DNA of 64,000 nucleotides from Chondrosia reniformis. Lineage: Eukaryota > Porifera > Demospongiae > Chondrillida > Chondrillidae. The number at the start of each line of letters is the position of its first letter. Positions within the stretch are counted from its first letter, which is position 1. The notes beneath the pieces are model-generated. The model was not told where the DNA came from. It was given only the letters and a program-made list of their open reading frames with translations, and searched no databases. Where the stretch lies: positions 5,859,401-5,923,400 of the forward strand of contig OX359198.1 of assembly GCA_947172415.1 (NCBI GenBank). The letters run 5' to 3'. The translations under genes and the position numbers were made by a program. This document shows positions 25,948 to 38,484 of this stretch, in pieces.

Positions 25948-28900
25948 ATGGAGGCAGAATGCATGGCGGGTCAAAGGGACTCTCTTCGTGTGGACTTGAG
26001 TGAGACTACTGTCAATTTGGATGTATCCACACTGATAGCCTGGGTATCTGAGATCACTCACCGTTGTCCTAGAGATCATTTGGAGAACAAGTTTTTGAAC
26101 CAACAGGCACATGATGAGATGAGAGCCCCAGTATTACCAGTCCTTATGGAAGTTACCAAGGGTGAATCCATACAACCATGCACTGAAAGAATAGAGTGTT
26201 TTTTATTAACAAAAAATACATTAATTTTGTACTATGTTGGTATATGGGGAATTTCCCTTTGACTCTAGATCTTATTTGGGGATGATGAGGTCACATGACC
26301 TTACAATTAGCCTGCTTTAGTTTGCCAAGTGAACATGTACATGTATGTTTAACTTAATATATTGTGCTTTCCTGAATACTCACCATTCTAATTAATCTCA
26401 AAAGCATGAAATATTTCTGAAAGAAATGCACACCCAGATATATACATGTACATTATACTAATAGAATAGATATAATCATTTAAGTATAACTATATGCCTT
26501 AAAACAGTGCATTTGTTGTTTCCAGGTAGGCATATGATAGTGTGTCAGGCAGCTGTGGATAGGTTTATGAGTATTGTCAGCAGTTTAGGAGGCCCAATGG
26601 AACTGCAGCGAGCAAGGTTAGTAACAAGACTATCGAGACACTACTTGTCAGATTATGCTCCTATCCTATATATATATATATACAACATGTGTGGGACAGT
26701 CTTATATTATGTTACTATGTTTAAGCACTATTTTCCTTAAAAATATGATTGATATTTATATAGAGAGGCTAAGAAAATGTATGTTTGAATTGAATAGATA
26801 AAAACACATTTCCTAGACATACAGTACGTATATTTTAGGGCAAATCTTTAAAACTTTGGATGAGGATGGAGTTTTCATATTAATTTTTCCACTAGGTCAT
26901 ATAAAGTATGTAGATCCTAATTTAGTTATAGTATATATGTACATATCTGCAGCATGGCACGGCTCTGAACAGCTGTAATGTGTCTGTCTTGCTTAGGGAA
27001 TTGTTGGAGCATATAGAAGTGGTACCTGATGAACCGTCAAAGAAGGTAATGGAATTAAAGGAAAATAAGCAAATAAAACATTTGGCAAAGGTAAGTATAG
27101 TAAATATATTTAATAAATTATAGTATGAATATGCAATATATTCTATAGTGAAATGCTGTTAATTTGAGACAGCCCATATGTTTAAATAACCACTCATGAT
27201 CATCAATAGATACAAGTGATGTACAGTCGAATATATATCCTTGTGCACTCCAGTAGTGAATAATATTCAAATTTTAAATATCTTCAAAATTAAAAGATTC
27301 CAATGTAGGTAGCTATAAACAGCTACGTAATACTTCTGCATGCTATATATAGTCCTGCGTTGTGGGTCCTTGTTCACTGCTATATATATATGCACCAGTA
27401 TGTATCAATAATGTGTATAGATTGTGTTTGGCACCGGATATACAAGGAATACCATTACCCTCACATCTAATGAGAGATTTTTACGAGTAGCTGAGAGACA
27501 GGTAAGCATACACAATGGAATATCTCCTTTCAACCTTACATCATCCCTACTTCAAATATCCAAACATATATAGAAGTGATGTGTATATGATTGAGTATAT
27601 ACCACTCAATTGTGGGCACTGCCATATCCCTACTTTGTTGAATGTTTCTATTTACCTTGTATGCTCCATCACCACATGAATATATATAAAGCCAATGACA
27701 ATCCTATATCTCTATATGTATACATACTTGTATACGTATATGTCTGACTTATGTAGGGAATAGAATTGAAATACTATTTACATCAACCACGCTCCCTTGC
27801 TGAATTGAAACTTCAAGATGGTAAATCAATTTGCACAATACACAATATTATCAGTGTAAACACTATAATATAAATAAAAAACATTTACAAAAATGATGTT
27901 CGAAGTAGGAATGGCAGTGTTGCACCAGTGACTTGTGCATCTGCAAAAAGTAATGAAATAAGGCAGTATTCTTCCTACTTCAGCTTGGTGTGCCCAAACA
28001 AAGAAGTGTATGGTTAATTGCAACTTCTGTATGGTTAACCTTATCACATAATCACTGTCTTGTTTCATTATTTTTTTACAGATGTACTAGTCACTGGTGA
28101 TCACTGCCATTCCTACTTTTAACATCATTTTTGTAAATGTTTTTATTTTATTTTTTCTTGTTATATATACTTGTACTGTATACGTATATGAGGGTAAAAT
28201 GAATAATATATTAATATAGTAACCATTGCTATCAGCTTTAGTTAGTATGCTGTATTGCATATTAATGCTGACATTTGGATGCTTTATATACATGTGTTAG
28301 TATATTGTATGTAGACATACTGTATATACAAAAAGATACAGAGCAATGTAAACATATAGATACATGTTGCTAAGGTATACATTCTTTACATAAATAATTT
28401 TCATATTTTGCATTACATTGATTGCATTTAGCACGCAAGGGAACAAGAGCACGTGAACAAGAACACGTGACTAAGAGCACGTGAATAAAGCACGTGGCAT
28501 TAGTAGAAGTGCGGTCAATTAGAGTAGATGTATAAAGTAAGGAAATCCTTTTTTGTAGATAATATTATACGTATATATACCTTAATGTTTACATATATGA
28601 ACAATCTGTAGATGTATATTTATATAAGGACCTGAAATATACATATTTAAGGATTGATATCAAATTCATATCATATCAACAAGGAAATCCTTTTTTGTAG
28701 ATAATATTATACGTATATATACCTTAACGTTTACATATATGAACAATCTGTAGATGTATATTTATATAAGGACCTGAAATATACATATTTAAGGATTGAT
28801 ATCAAATTCATATCATATCAACAAGCAAAAAACATATACGTATAATACAAATATATTCATTGCTCTTACTTTATTAGGTGAGTTTGTACAACTCAGCAAA

Positions 28901-29568
28901 AAACGTACGTGTGGACAAGCTAGACTCAGCAAGCTTTCATTAGAACTATATAGTGATATAGAACATCAGGTAAGATATAACAATTTTAAAAAAAATTATG
29001 TAGGCGCAGTGCTATCACACTCTACAAATATGCAGGCTTTGAAAACAAGTATACATCAAGTCCATTCTATATATCTGACAATGTATAGTGATCATGACAG
29101 ATACAGCTAACCATACAGAAGTGGCATACTGATATTTCAGTTACTTAACCATACACATCACTTCTGTGTTTGGGTGCACCATAGATAGCTGAAGTATATA
29201 GGGATGGTGCACCCAAACACAGAAGTGATGTGTATGGATACAAATTTCAGTATGCCACTTCTGTATGGTTAGCTGTATCTCTCATGATCACAGTCTTGTT
29301 TCGATACATTATGTATGCATTAATGTCCACAATCCCTACGTATAGAAGTTCCTGTAAATGCTTTGTATCAATTTATATCAAAATACAAATCACTTGCATG
29401 TACATTTCAGCTCAATTATACATTATGTATGTATATCATTTCTAATAGGAACATGCACAAGATGGCAAATTTGAGTTTAATATTAGCCCAGTCAATACTA
29501 GTTCCTTGGATACTACACAAGGAAAGATCAAAACGAAACCTGAGGTTTTTGAAAAACTACTTCTTTAG
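25948..29568 (+). CDS. C7orf25-like (UPF0415) protein, DUF1308 region only
   Basis: Seven exons: 25948-26161, 26526-26616, 26997-27090, 27421-27501, 27757-27820, 28878-28969 and 29449-29568, all in phase, 251 aa. Similarity to the C-terminal half of human C7orf25 is clear: VNLDVSTLIAWVSEI, then SIVSSLGGPMELQRAR, EVVPDEPSKKVMEL, IVFGTGYTRNTITLTSN and LHQPRSLAELK. The last two exons (GEFVQLSKKRT..., ending EVFEKLLL) extend past the human C terminus and are supported only by phase and open frame. The N-terminal half of human C7orf25 is not found upstream; the protein seems to start at MEAECMAGQRDS. Function of the family is not established. Introns hold a family B MITE, E-box repeats and a 142-bp duplication. 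Confidence 0.82.
27864..28131. repeat. Palindromic MITE family B copy
   Basis: Foldback starting gttcgaagtaggaatggcag and ending ctgccattcctacttttaac, with middle part agacaagac / gtcttgttt. Related copies lie at 29103-29277, 42562-43577 (interrupted), 46636-46760, 53836-53990, 62516-62760 and 63160-63300. No ORF. Confidence 0.8.
28448..28497. promoter_or_regulatory. Four CACGTG E-boxes in tandem
   Basis: Four perfect palindromic CACGTG sites within 50 bp, spaced 14-16 bp apart, with variable spacers (aacaagaa, actaagag, aataaag). CACGTG is the core site of bHLH/bHLH-PAS and MITF/TFEB-type factors. The cluster is intronic, and may simply be a decayed tandem repeat. Confidence 0.5.
28539..28822. 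repeat. 142-bp tandem duplication
   Basis: Two adjacent copies (28539-28680 and 28681-28822) starting aaggaaatccttttttgtag. By eye they differ at about one position (ttaatg versus ttaacg), so the duplication is recent. Confidence 0.92.
29103..29277. repeat. Near-perfect palindrome (family B centre)
   Basis: Left arm accatacagaagtggcatac ... acacatcacttctgtgtttg and right arm caaacacagaagtgatgtgt ... gtatgccacttctgtatggt, with a loop around 29188. It sits between the last two exons of the DUF1308 gene. Confidence 0.88.
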
Positions 29569-29762
29569 AAGGATGATCAAGGAGTCACGGTAAAGTCTTG
29601 TGAGGTTGGATTAGGTCATCTTTGGAGAACAAAACATTCTAATAAATTTCTCTAATTAAGCACTTTAGTAAACACATGACATATTAAAATAAACTCTGAA
29701 GTTGTTAGTTATGCAACTTCATAACATGAACATTTGATGCAATACAGTCAGTAACCCTTTCT

Positions 29763-30741
29763 TCATTCTAGAATAGCTCAAGACTTACTTAAAACCAGAA
29801 TTAGTACTAGACATCGTATAAAAGTGTAATTATACAGAATGTGTACGAGATCATTAATGATTCCTTTCTAAGATTGTTTAATTGTCTAGTACCTTCATCC
29901 AGTTTAAATTCAAATCATTCCAAACCTTAAAACTTTGAATACAATAGCAAGGTTACCATGAAACCCAAATGGCTAGCTATACACTTACATGGAGCAGGTA
30001 CCTTGATCCAGAGTAGAGGCACTAATTGAGAGAACTGACCTATTGGATGGCTTGTAATGTCTACGTAGCTCTCCAGTTGAGCAATCCCCCATTTCTGGTT
30101 TAATTGGCTGAAGAATTTTAGTTGAGAGCTAAAATTAAACAAGAAAACACAAGTTTAGTTATAACATATACCAAAACCTGCTTTAATAAACAAAGACTTC
30201 AAATGTATAGCTATATAGAAAAAGAGCCTGCAAAATATGGCTGAAATATACGACCTATTCTAATTTGAAGGAAAATTGTCTGTGAGAACAATAATCCATA
30301 CTACCTAAGCATAAATTACCATGGCAACACCCAAATAACAACATTGCCATAGCAAAGGAGAGTGTACACACATAAATTATTCATTAAATATATATACTAG
30401 CTTGCATTGAGGCACTTACACTTGGAAATGCAAATAAAATTAGACTTTAGCTTTGTACAACTACTTACAGTATGTATACATAAAGTTGTCTACAGTAACT
30501 TGCAAGTGCTAACTGGCCATGGGTTTACAAACATTTGTTGCTACGTACCAAAACTTACTCACAGAGCTGTACATGTAACATCTCTCTTCAACTTATGGAT
30601 AGCTGTCAATTTCTCTGTCAAACTTGTCATCCGAGATAATGTCCAGTGCATTCTGACAAGTTCAAAAGGAATAGCAATCAAGTTATCAACGTTTGGCAAG
30701 ACAAACAAGCACATACAAAGCTGGAAGTGTGGTATACACAC
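29763..30741 (-). CDS. Unrecognised gene, partial exon model
   Basis: I do not recognise this protein. Exons with good GT/AG borders and matching phase read, 5' to 3': 30563-30741 (VCIPHFQLCMCLFVLPNVDN start, LTAIHKLKRDVTCTAL end), 30002-30128 (SQLKFFSQLNQKWGIAQLES, ending LVPLLWIK), 29893-29925 (VWNDLNLNWMK) and 29789-29867 (KGIINDLVHILYNYTFIRCL...). The phases of the first two exons fit across a split Leu codon, which argues for a real gene. The 3' end is unclear: joining to an AG at 29768 gives an immediate stop at 29765-29763. The 5' end is also unclear and may continue into the exon-like blocks at 31.5-33.3 kb. An alternative donor at 29989 would end the second exon later. Confidence 0.4.
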
Positions 30742-31529
30742 CTTAAAGTGAACAAGAAGGGAACTAAATAACTTTATTTCCAATAGAATGGTTGCCAGGG
30801 AACTGCAACTGCATGGTTGTTACGGAGAATTTTCTATTAATTGGAAATAATATTAATATACATTTAGTACTTAATTATAAGGTAGCTAGGCTAGGTATAT
30901 AGAGAAGTAAACAAGTTGTACAATGTAAGCACATTTAGACAAGTTATTACACCTCTGATTGCCAGCACTGTAACCACTCCCCCAACCACTAAGTTTTTCT
31001 TGTTACTTAATTGGATACGTTGCTAGGCAACTGACATTTGATTTCCATGACAATTCTTCTGCAAATAGAGCAAATAAAGTATAGGCTGCACAATAATTAC
31101 ACCATACACGTGTGCAATTTGTAATTAAATGTTGGTTTGTAGCTATAAATTGTACCTACAGTGACAAATTTAAATTATACATTTTGAGCACAAGTTAGTA
31201 TTCTTACATGCGGTAAAGATGCTGATTAATCATGTAACTTAAAAGAAAAACAAACATCATTTAAAAAGACTATAGTTGTCTGATTCGCTTAGCAACGGCC
31301 ATTTTGTGAATCAAATGATTGAGCAAGATTTAGCACGTACGCGAAATATAACATTCTTCATTAAAGAAACTTGTGATTCTGTTTAACAAATCCTTGATTA
31401 ATTCTCAATGTGCATGAAATATGCCGCTTGATTCATGCGCTTGTATATGTTTAAGATAAATGATTTCTGTTAAACAATTGAAATATTAATAGCTTGTAAA
31501 CACTTCCATTCATGGGGGCACTGCACATG

Positions 31530-33285
31530 ATTCACTTAGAGCTCGCTGGATAGCCATGCATGCATGTTTTCGAGTCTAAACTACAATAACAATAACAACT
31601 TGCTGAATAGTCCGGGACATGTACTACATGTTTTCTATTGTTCTCGAACATGACATCCAAAGCAATTTGGTTCCACGATTTTCCGCCAAGTTCACGATGT
31701 TTCCCGCCGACAATTTCTAATAAATAGGCAAGGAAATGTTCAGTCTTTGGCCTCCGGGCTATCAACTCTGGAGGTCTACTTTGGTGTGGATCGATGCGAA
31801 GACCATTCTTGGAGTACGAGTAATGGTACATGCTTATCCGAAGGGTCATCGGTGTTCGTATAGTGGGGTGGTCTCTCTATCTATGGGTTAGTGCCTGGAG
31901 ATGTATCTCACTATTAATCCTGCTTGTGTGTTAAATTGGCACTTGCGGATTCTTGCTATACGACCCGTACCTGGAGGTTGGTGTGGTCCAGTGCCACTAC
32001 GTAGTCGGTCAGGAAGCTATTGTAGGCTGCCACATCAGGTTGGTTTAATTTCATAATTTGGAAGGCATTTGCATTTACATTTGCATTTGGAACTTTACAT
32101 GTGCATGTGCTCAATGTTTATGTCCGTATGCTGGTAATTATGTATTCTCTAATTTTTTTCTTGCATGTAGTTCATCGATGGGTCCCTACTCTAAAGCAAC
32201 CTGGCCGATCCCAATGAGCTAAAGTCTGTGTACAGTACTCTCAAGCTGCGTTGTGTGCACATGATGATTCTCATTGGTGGGAGTTTGTGGTCCGCCAGGG
32301 TCGGGCTTGTTCTGTCCGTAGCGTGAGGCAGTGCAGGACTAGTAACTGGTCACAGGTCGGTCAGGTACGCCGGACCGTTCCCGAGCAACTTCTCTTACGA
32401 CGCCAGTAGTGGAAGTGTCAAACAGAGTTGAGAAACCGGAGGCCTTTTGGGGCACGAAGTACTTCTACCTCCACGTGGTGTGCCCTGGGATCACTTTACA
32501 CTTAGTAAAGTGATGCAGAACGAAGTACTACAGCAAACCACTCCAAGCCACTCAAAAGAAGGAAACAAAGCTAGAACATGGTCTCTTTACAACTTATTGT
32601 TTTGAACATATTCTTTTTTTTAATTTAGAAGAATATGTATATTTCAAAATTGTCAAACAAAAATGATCATTGATTATATATCCCAATTGGTGATAGTGAT
32701 AGTTTAACAAATGTATCCATCTATAAGCATGCAGTATACTCTTGTAAATTCTTGCATAACATACATATATGTAGTTATAAAATTATTATATGGCATGTAT
32801 ATACGTGAGCCTGTCTCTACTTATATCTGCATGCATATAGTTTCATATGATCGGAAAATGAATAAAGTATAATACTTATTTCGCATGCATATGACATGTT
32901 CCAGTAATTAAACTGTGACGAAAAGATGAAAAAGACGAAAAAAGACTAACATTCTAATAACGGAGGAAAAAATTCCAAAAACTCTATCAGTGCGATGAGA
33001 ACAATTATGGCGTCTGCACTAGGTTCACGAGATATTCTAATACATCATTAAATATATGGCCTCAAATTGTGACTGATCGCGAATAACAACCGTTCCTGAG
33101 AAACCATATTTGTTCAAATTGGAATGTTTATAGATCAATATTGAGACAATACACTGTAGTAACGGTCCTGCACATTCTACATTCGTTCCATTTGGATTTT
33201 TATACACAGGAGATATTATATATTGTATCAAACTATACATAACTGCCTCCAATTGAAACTCGGTGTATGTGTGGTGAAGCTTCAT
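31530..33285 (-). other. Exon-like, GC-richer blocks; unrecognised gene or pseudogene
   Basis: Several open, compositionally distinct blocks on the minus strand suggest exons but could not be joined with confidence. They are: 32052 down to about 31971 (MKLNQPDVAAYNSFLTDYVV, donor gtacgg); about 31886-31790 (IERPPHYTNTDDPSDK); about 31708-31615 (KLSAGNIVNLAENRGTKLLW, recalling a death-domain helix); 32460-32390 (KYFVPQKASGFSTLFDTSTT); about 32340-32230 (SCTASRYGQNKPDPGGPQTP); and 33285-33037 (open to a stop). An alternative frame at 31849-31532 is also open for 105 codons. GC content here is visibly above the surroundings. No family could be named. Confidence 0.3.
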
Positions 33286-33424
33286 ATAAAGGGTCTATTT
33301 CTAACCCTTTACACAAAGTGTAGAGCTTAGTGTCATGTGACTGTATACATTAGCAGTAGCAGGTGTCCACCTATATACACTGTTTTGTGATGTTCTGTAT
33401 TTTATAATGTCTGTTTTGTGCATG

Positions 33425-33540
33425 TCTTCAGTCTGTCAGTCTTGTGTCACCTGTCAATCTTGTGTCACCGGTCAATCTTGTGTCACCTGTCAGTCTGTGT
33501 CACCTCTCAGTCTTGTGTCACCTGTCAATCTTGTGTCCAG
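33425..33540. repeat. 17-bp minisatellite (gtcaatcttgtgtcacc)
   Basis: Seven imperfect copies of cagtcttgtgtcacctgt-type units. The open frame across it is a repeat artefact. Confidence 0.85.
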
Positions 33541-33689
33541 ATGACCGCCATGACATTGCTCCAACACAGACACAACTAGGAACTACTGCCTATCAGTCAC
33601 CAAGTATGGTGAGCCATACCCATCTTTCAAAGTACTTATTATGTGGCGGCAGACATTTTTTGAGTGACTCAAGCTGGTTTAACAACTAA

Positions 33690-33845
33690 AGAAGAAGGGT
33701 TATCACAGTTGTGTCAATTCCATCAACTTTTCTCCCAGTGGACAACTGCTAGCTTCAGGTAGTGATGATCTCAAGATTGTCTTGTGGGATTGGCAGAGAG
33801 GTGTTTCCGTGGAGAAAGACTACGTGGCCAATATATTTCAAGTGT
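33690..33845 (+). pseudogene. DCAF8-like WD40 exon fragment
   Basis: Open frame GYHSCVNSINFSPSGQLLAS followed by GSDDLKIVLWDW, closely matching the first WD40 repeat of DCAF8 (CVNTLHF...GSDDLKVVVWDW), then VANIFQ where DCAF8 has SNVFQ. No other DCAF8 exon was found on either side. Downstream, a stretch near 33910-33990 (gacacattcactgccaattt) recurs near 50705-50770, suggesting copied pieces of one locus. A single exon with no partners is best called a gene fragment; an unfinished gene model cannot be excluded. Confidence 0.6.
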
Positions 33846-34073
33846 GTCCTCCTTTTGTGTTACCATGGAAACCTTACTAAAAAGAAGCATTATATAGAAG
33901 TTTATAAGAAGTAAGACACATTCACTGCCAATTTATAAGGTGCTAATACATAATATATTGAATATGTTTTCCATGTTTTTTCAGGCCATCCCTACTTAGA
34001 GAGTACTACAGTACTCTCTGATAATATACATATTAATAAAGATACATATAGTCCCATATATGCATGCAGATGG

Positions 34074-37000
34074 TTAAATTTTTAATAAAGTGTGTAAATC
34101 CTCTGATAGTTTGACAGTTCTGTTTTGTTCATAATCTTGTGTGTATCTGTTTACTCTGTCAACGTCATATCTGTAGTTGGCCATCAAACCATATGACCTC
34201 TGGATCCCTCTAACACTGCGGTCAGCCAGCCAATTGATCTTCCAAATTGAGGCTCCATTTCTTAGGTGGAACTTTGCTAGAATCAAGGGATTATAAATAT
34301 TTTTTTCAGCTTTTACTCCCTGAATGTGTACATGAGTAATATAAAATACTACATACTACATCGATTCTACAGTAAAAGGCCGAGAGGAACTAAACGTAAC
34401 TAGTGAGCGCATTTGGATGAGAGGATACAAGAATCTTCTCTTTATTCTTATGTTCCACTGGACCAGACAATTGTTTCTGGGAATACCATCCTTCATCATT
34501 CCCGTACATGTACGTATGTGTGTATGCATGGAAACTCTTCCGCATCCAAAGCTCTCACTGGGTTTAGTTCCCTATAGGCCTATATTCTAAAGTAGATGTA
34601 GCATGTTAAAAAATGGTGGATCAGATTATTCATGTATATACATATGCAAATCAATTTTAAACATATGAATGTCTCTTACCAACAGAATTAAGAGCTTGTC
34701 CATTTTGTTTCTCATTTACCAAATAATGAGCACACAGCTTTAGTACTGAACATTTCAGTGACTCAGAGACTGTGTCATTGCTGCATGCATTTGGAAAGTC
34801 ATCCAGTGCATTCTATACATAAAATTAGTGAACATATAAGAGACATAAGTATGTCATGTGAGCAGGTATCAGAAAGATACATATGTATGTACAGTATAGC
34901 CATATAGAGTATTAGGCAGATATTTTGGACATTCAGCATATCATAATACCAGTGCATTCAGTAAGTTATACTCCTAGTATTGATGATAGATTGGCAGTTG
35001 TCCCCTTCCCTAAAATGCCAATCTGCCAAAATTAATTCCCTGCCACAAATACATGTACGTACATATATACATACATACAGATGTGGAGGCATGTACGTTA
35101 ATTTATATAAGTATACTAGAGGTACATACAGGTGTGTACAGAGAAGCATACCTTCAGTGATAATGATAAAGTCTTTGCAGGATACACTTGTTGAATACTT
35201 GTAAGCTTTGAAGGCGGCAGCAATTCACCATAATCTATCACACAGAAACAGATATTCTCTAAATGGCTACATACATACACATACAGTAAGTACGTATGTA
35301 GGGAGTCACCTCTGAAGTACAGTTAGCTCTATATATAATGGCTGTACATACTGAAGCTTTCTATAATGCAGCCACCTCTCTAATAAGGCCAACTTCAGCT
35401 CGCCACAAGCCAACCGTATTTGACAGGTGTCACTGTACAAGTAACTTAATCTTACCTTCAATAGACCTGCTTGTTAACAGCTCATTCAACCACTTTCTAA
35501 ACCCAGGAATGGGGGAGAGAGTGTAAAAGACCTTCATGTGAGGGAACTCCTCCTTAAGCTCCCTGACTGCTGACTTTAGTAAATAGTTTGGCAGATCCAT
35601 GCCGGCTAAACCTAATATTAATGAAGAAACATGAATGGTCTCTCAGTACCTTTCAGGTTGTCACACAGTACAACTCAACTCAGTACATCAGTACTCTTAA
35701 TGTATTGCCTTTAATGCATCTGTGTATTAATGCTGTGTGTGATGTTGTAATTGACCCAATATTCAATTACCTTGCTTCCGTAGCCATACTGAATAGAACA
35801 CTGCGGTTTGAAAACTCTCATACGATTCTAGTCTATTAGTCTCCAGTAAGAGATCCTATACATTTAATGCAAACCTCTCATAAGTACATATATAAAATAT
35901 TTAGGAGTAAAATGTTTAGTTTTATAAATTCTAAGGTTGTATATGTTAACTCTATGGATATAGAGTACTCCATCATTACAATACAAGACTATAAGGCTTT
36001 ATAGCATGTTGCCATTATACAGAAAATATTGTTATAAAGAGGTTAGGGTCATAAAGGGGGATTGGCATTAGTAAAAGTATATTTACACGTCTGAGGTTGA
36101 GTTGTATGAAATAAATATTTTTGAAGTCATTTTATTGCTTTAGTCAGCAAAAGTGGAAGTTACAGTGTATTGGAAAAAAATTCTAAGAGTCAACACTGTG
36201 TATTAGATGTAGGTAGGTATGGCGTTCATGGTGATTCATGTCACTGATCTGACCTGCACACTATAAGATGCCTCCACTGTGAGGGCAGAGTGTATTACTA
36301 CAAGAGGTTCTCTGGGGAGACCCCGGTGGGTAAGGATGAAGCAACGCATATTGCGGCCAAGACGATTCTTAATGTCTCTCCAGTGTCTTACTGGATGGAC
36401 TGCCTCATCAACACTGATCTAAAGTATAGTGTGATAAAAAAAAAACTTAGACATACATACATAGCCAAGGACTCACCAAAGATCAAGAAGAAGACAAAGA
36501 TTCCCAGAGTCACTGATGAAGGGTGGAATTCCCAGAAACAGCTGCCTAGCCCAGTGGAGAAGAAGAGAAATAAAGGAAGAAAAATCTTGGATCCTCATTC
36601 AAAGCTCTCACTAGGTGTAGTTCTCTATAAGCCTACTCTAAAGTAGATGTAGCATGTAAGAAATGGTGTGTGTATAGAAAGTACAAAGGAAATATATAGG
36701 ACATAATATGAAGCTGGAGGTTTATCTGTGACCTTCTCAATGAGGTCTGATGGGGACTGCCAGGTGACCTTCTCTGTATCCAGGACATCATAGGAGCAGT
36801 GGTGGGCCAATATACCATAAAGAGTATCATTGAGCTCCTTCAACAGATACAATCCCTGGTCACCCTCACTCATATTCTTCAGACAAGACTGCATGGAAAG
36901 GGAAAAGATACTTGATGAAAATTGGAATCACATTGAATTTTTCAAAATCAACAAATATGGCTATAATTAACATCATTAACATAAGTACATATTAATTTGT

Positions 37001-38403
37001 ACTGCATTTTATATATACTGTATATTACATCTGAAGTATATATGTATGTATACCTGTACCCACTGTAGATTAGCCCATGGCCCCACAGTATAGCTATTGC
37101 AATCTATCTATCCATCTATCTATCAAATCAGAGATGACTTGGATTTACTATTAAATTTTCTCTTAGTTTCATCAGGAGTTCCAGACCTCCAGACATGCGA
37201 CCTAACACACTCAGAACAGGAACATACAAGGGAGTGAGTCCCTTAATTAGATTTGCTTTAACCAGTGACTCCTAAAAAAACAAATAAGTTCAACTGCAAA
37301 TACAAAATTTCCTTAAAAAAGATGGACTTGTTAGCCTGAATTAGCTTACCCAGTGATCTGTCATCTTCTGGCTGTCAAATGAGACAATCTGTTCCATGGT
37401 ATCCTGCTTATCTCTCCCCAATGCTGTAACCACAACTTTAAAGAGAGCCAACTTTTCCTAGAGAATATACTAATTAGAATAAGGATTTCTTCTAACTGGT
37501 TTGAACTTATCTTTTGAAAGGATTCAATCCGAGGGTGTTCTTCAGTCACTAAAGAAGACTGAAAGTCTGACGCTCAAGAGAAACTACAAAACTGCGTCTT
37601 TAGAAACTCTAAAAGTCGAAAGATGATCCTTTCAAAAGATAAGAATACACTTAATGTATCCTAATATCCAAATTACCTTAATAAGTTTATTGCATTATGT
37701 ACAGTCAGTAGATCACCTCTATCTACTACATACATACATACATACATTGCCAGTTGATTGAATTAATCATAACAATTACAAAATCAACGATAAGGACCTT
37801 TTCTCACCTCAAGTGTTCCAAGTGATTCCAAGAGTTGCATATACTCATTGCAAACGTTCTTAAAAACAAAAAGAATGCATTGTGTAAGACAAATGAACAG
37901 GCACCATTTGTTATTTACATGAGATAATGTAATGACACTATATTGTGCAATCATTGTTTGTTGTATTCCTTGGACATTCCGTAAGAATGGTGAAGTGAGG
38001 CTGTCAGTACATGTGTAATACTTGTGATTTGGAGTCCAAAAGATGACTGCTCCGTCCATTAGTGACAACACCTGCCCTTGTAAGTCCTGCCAGCAATCCT
38101 TTGCTAGCAAGTTGATGGTACTTATCATCGTATAGAAAAAGCTTTAAACGGTCGGCAGTTTGGTTCCACAGCGGTTCATTCTATAAAGACAAATAAAAGC
38201 CTCTTTATCGCAATAACAAAGGCTAGTTAGCTAAAAGAGGAATAGCAAAGGCTTACATTACTTTCGGTGGCACCTACAGAGGACGTAAATAAGACGGACC
38301 CATTCAATAACTGTACGGAATTACCGCTGTTCCGTGGTAATAATTTTAGCAGCCAAGTCCTAGGAACACGAAGGTAAACACAACGAAAATTAACAACTAC
38401 CAT
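34074..38403 (-). CDS. MLYCD: Malonyl-CoA decarboxylase
   Basis: Converts malonyl-CoA to acetyl-CoA and CO2, relieving inhibition of mitochondrial fatty-acid uptake. Twelve exons, 5' to 3': 38257-38403, 38022-38180, 37808-37858, 37350-37457, 37149-37271, 36733-36888, 36254-36418, 35771-35855, 35456-35611, 35152-35234, 34680-34812 and 34074-34276, all in phase, 522 aa (human 493). Conserved stretches: VTWQSPSDLIEKISVDEAVH, the RCFILTH...REPLVVIHSALT part, FYTLSPIPGFRKWLNELL (catalytic Ser region) and KFHLRNGASIWKINWLADRS (catalytic His region), then GLMANYRY. The N terminus is Arg-rich without acids, fitting a mitochondrial presequence. The protein ends LLKI, so the SKL peroxisomal signal of the human enzyme is absent. 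The second exon uses a GTATTA donor, chosen for phase; it and the first exon are least certain. Confidence 0.93.
36470..36690 (+). repeat. Repeat family A copy in an MLYCD intron
   Basis: Runs from gatcaagaagaagacaaaga to about tagatgtagcatgtaagaaa, antisense to MLYCD, between exons 36254-36418 and 36733-36888. Another, reverse copy lies at about 34370-34620 in the last MLYCD intron. Confidence 0.75.
37480..37650. repeat. Palindromic MITE family C copy in an MLYCD intron
   Basis: Arms aacttatcttttgaaaggat and atccttttcaaaagataagaa surround a centre of tcactaaagaagactgaaag. Same family as 20040-20262. Confidence 0.7.
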
Positions 38404-38484
38404 TTTTATTTATTCCGCCAACCACAACCGTTTCATTTTAAGTCTATCATCTGGTAGCAGTACACCAATAGATTGACATATGCA

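Noticed and set aside
36290-36646. Plus-strand ORF of 118 codons
   Set aside because: Its first half is the antisense of MLYCD exon 36254-36418 and its second half is repeat family A.
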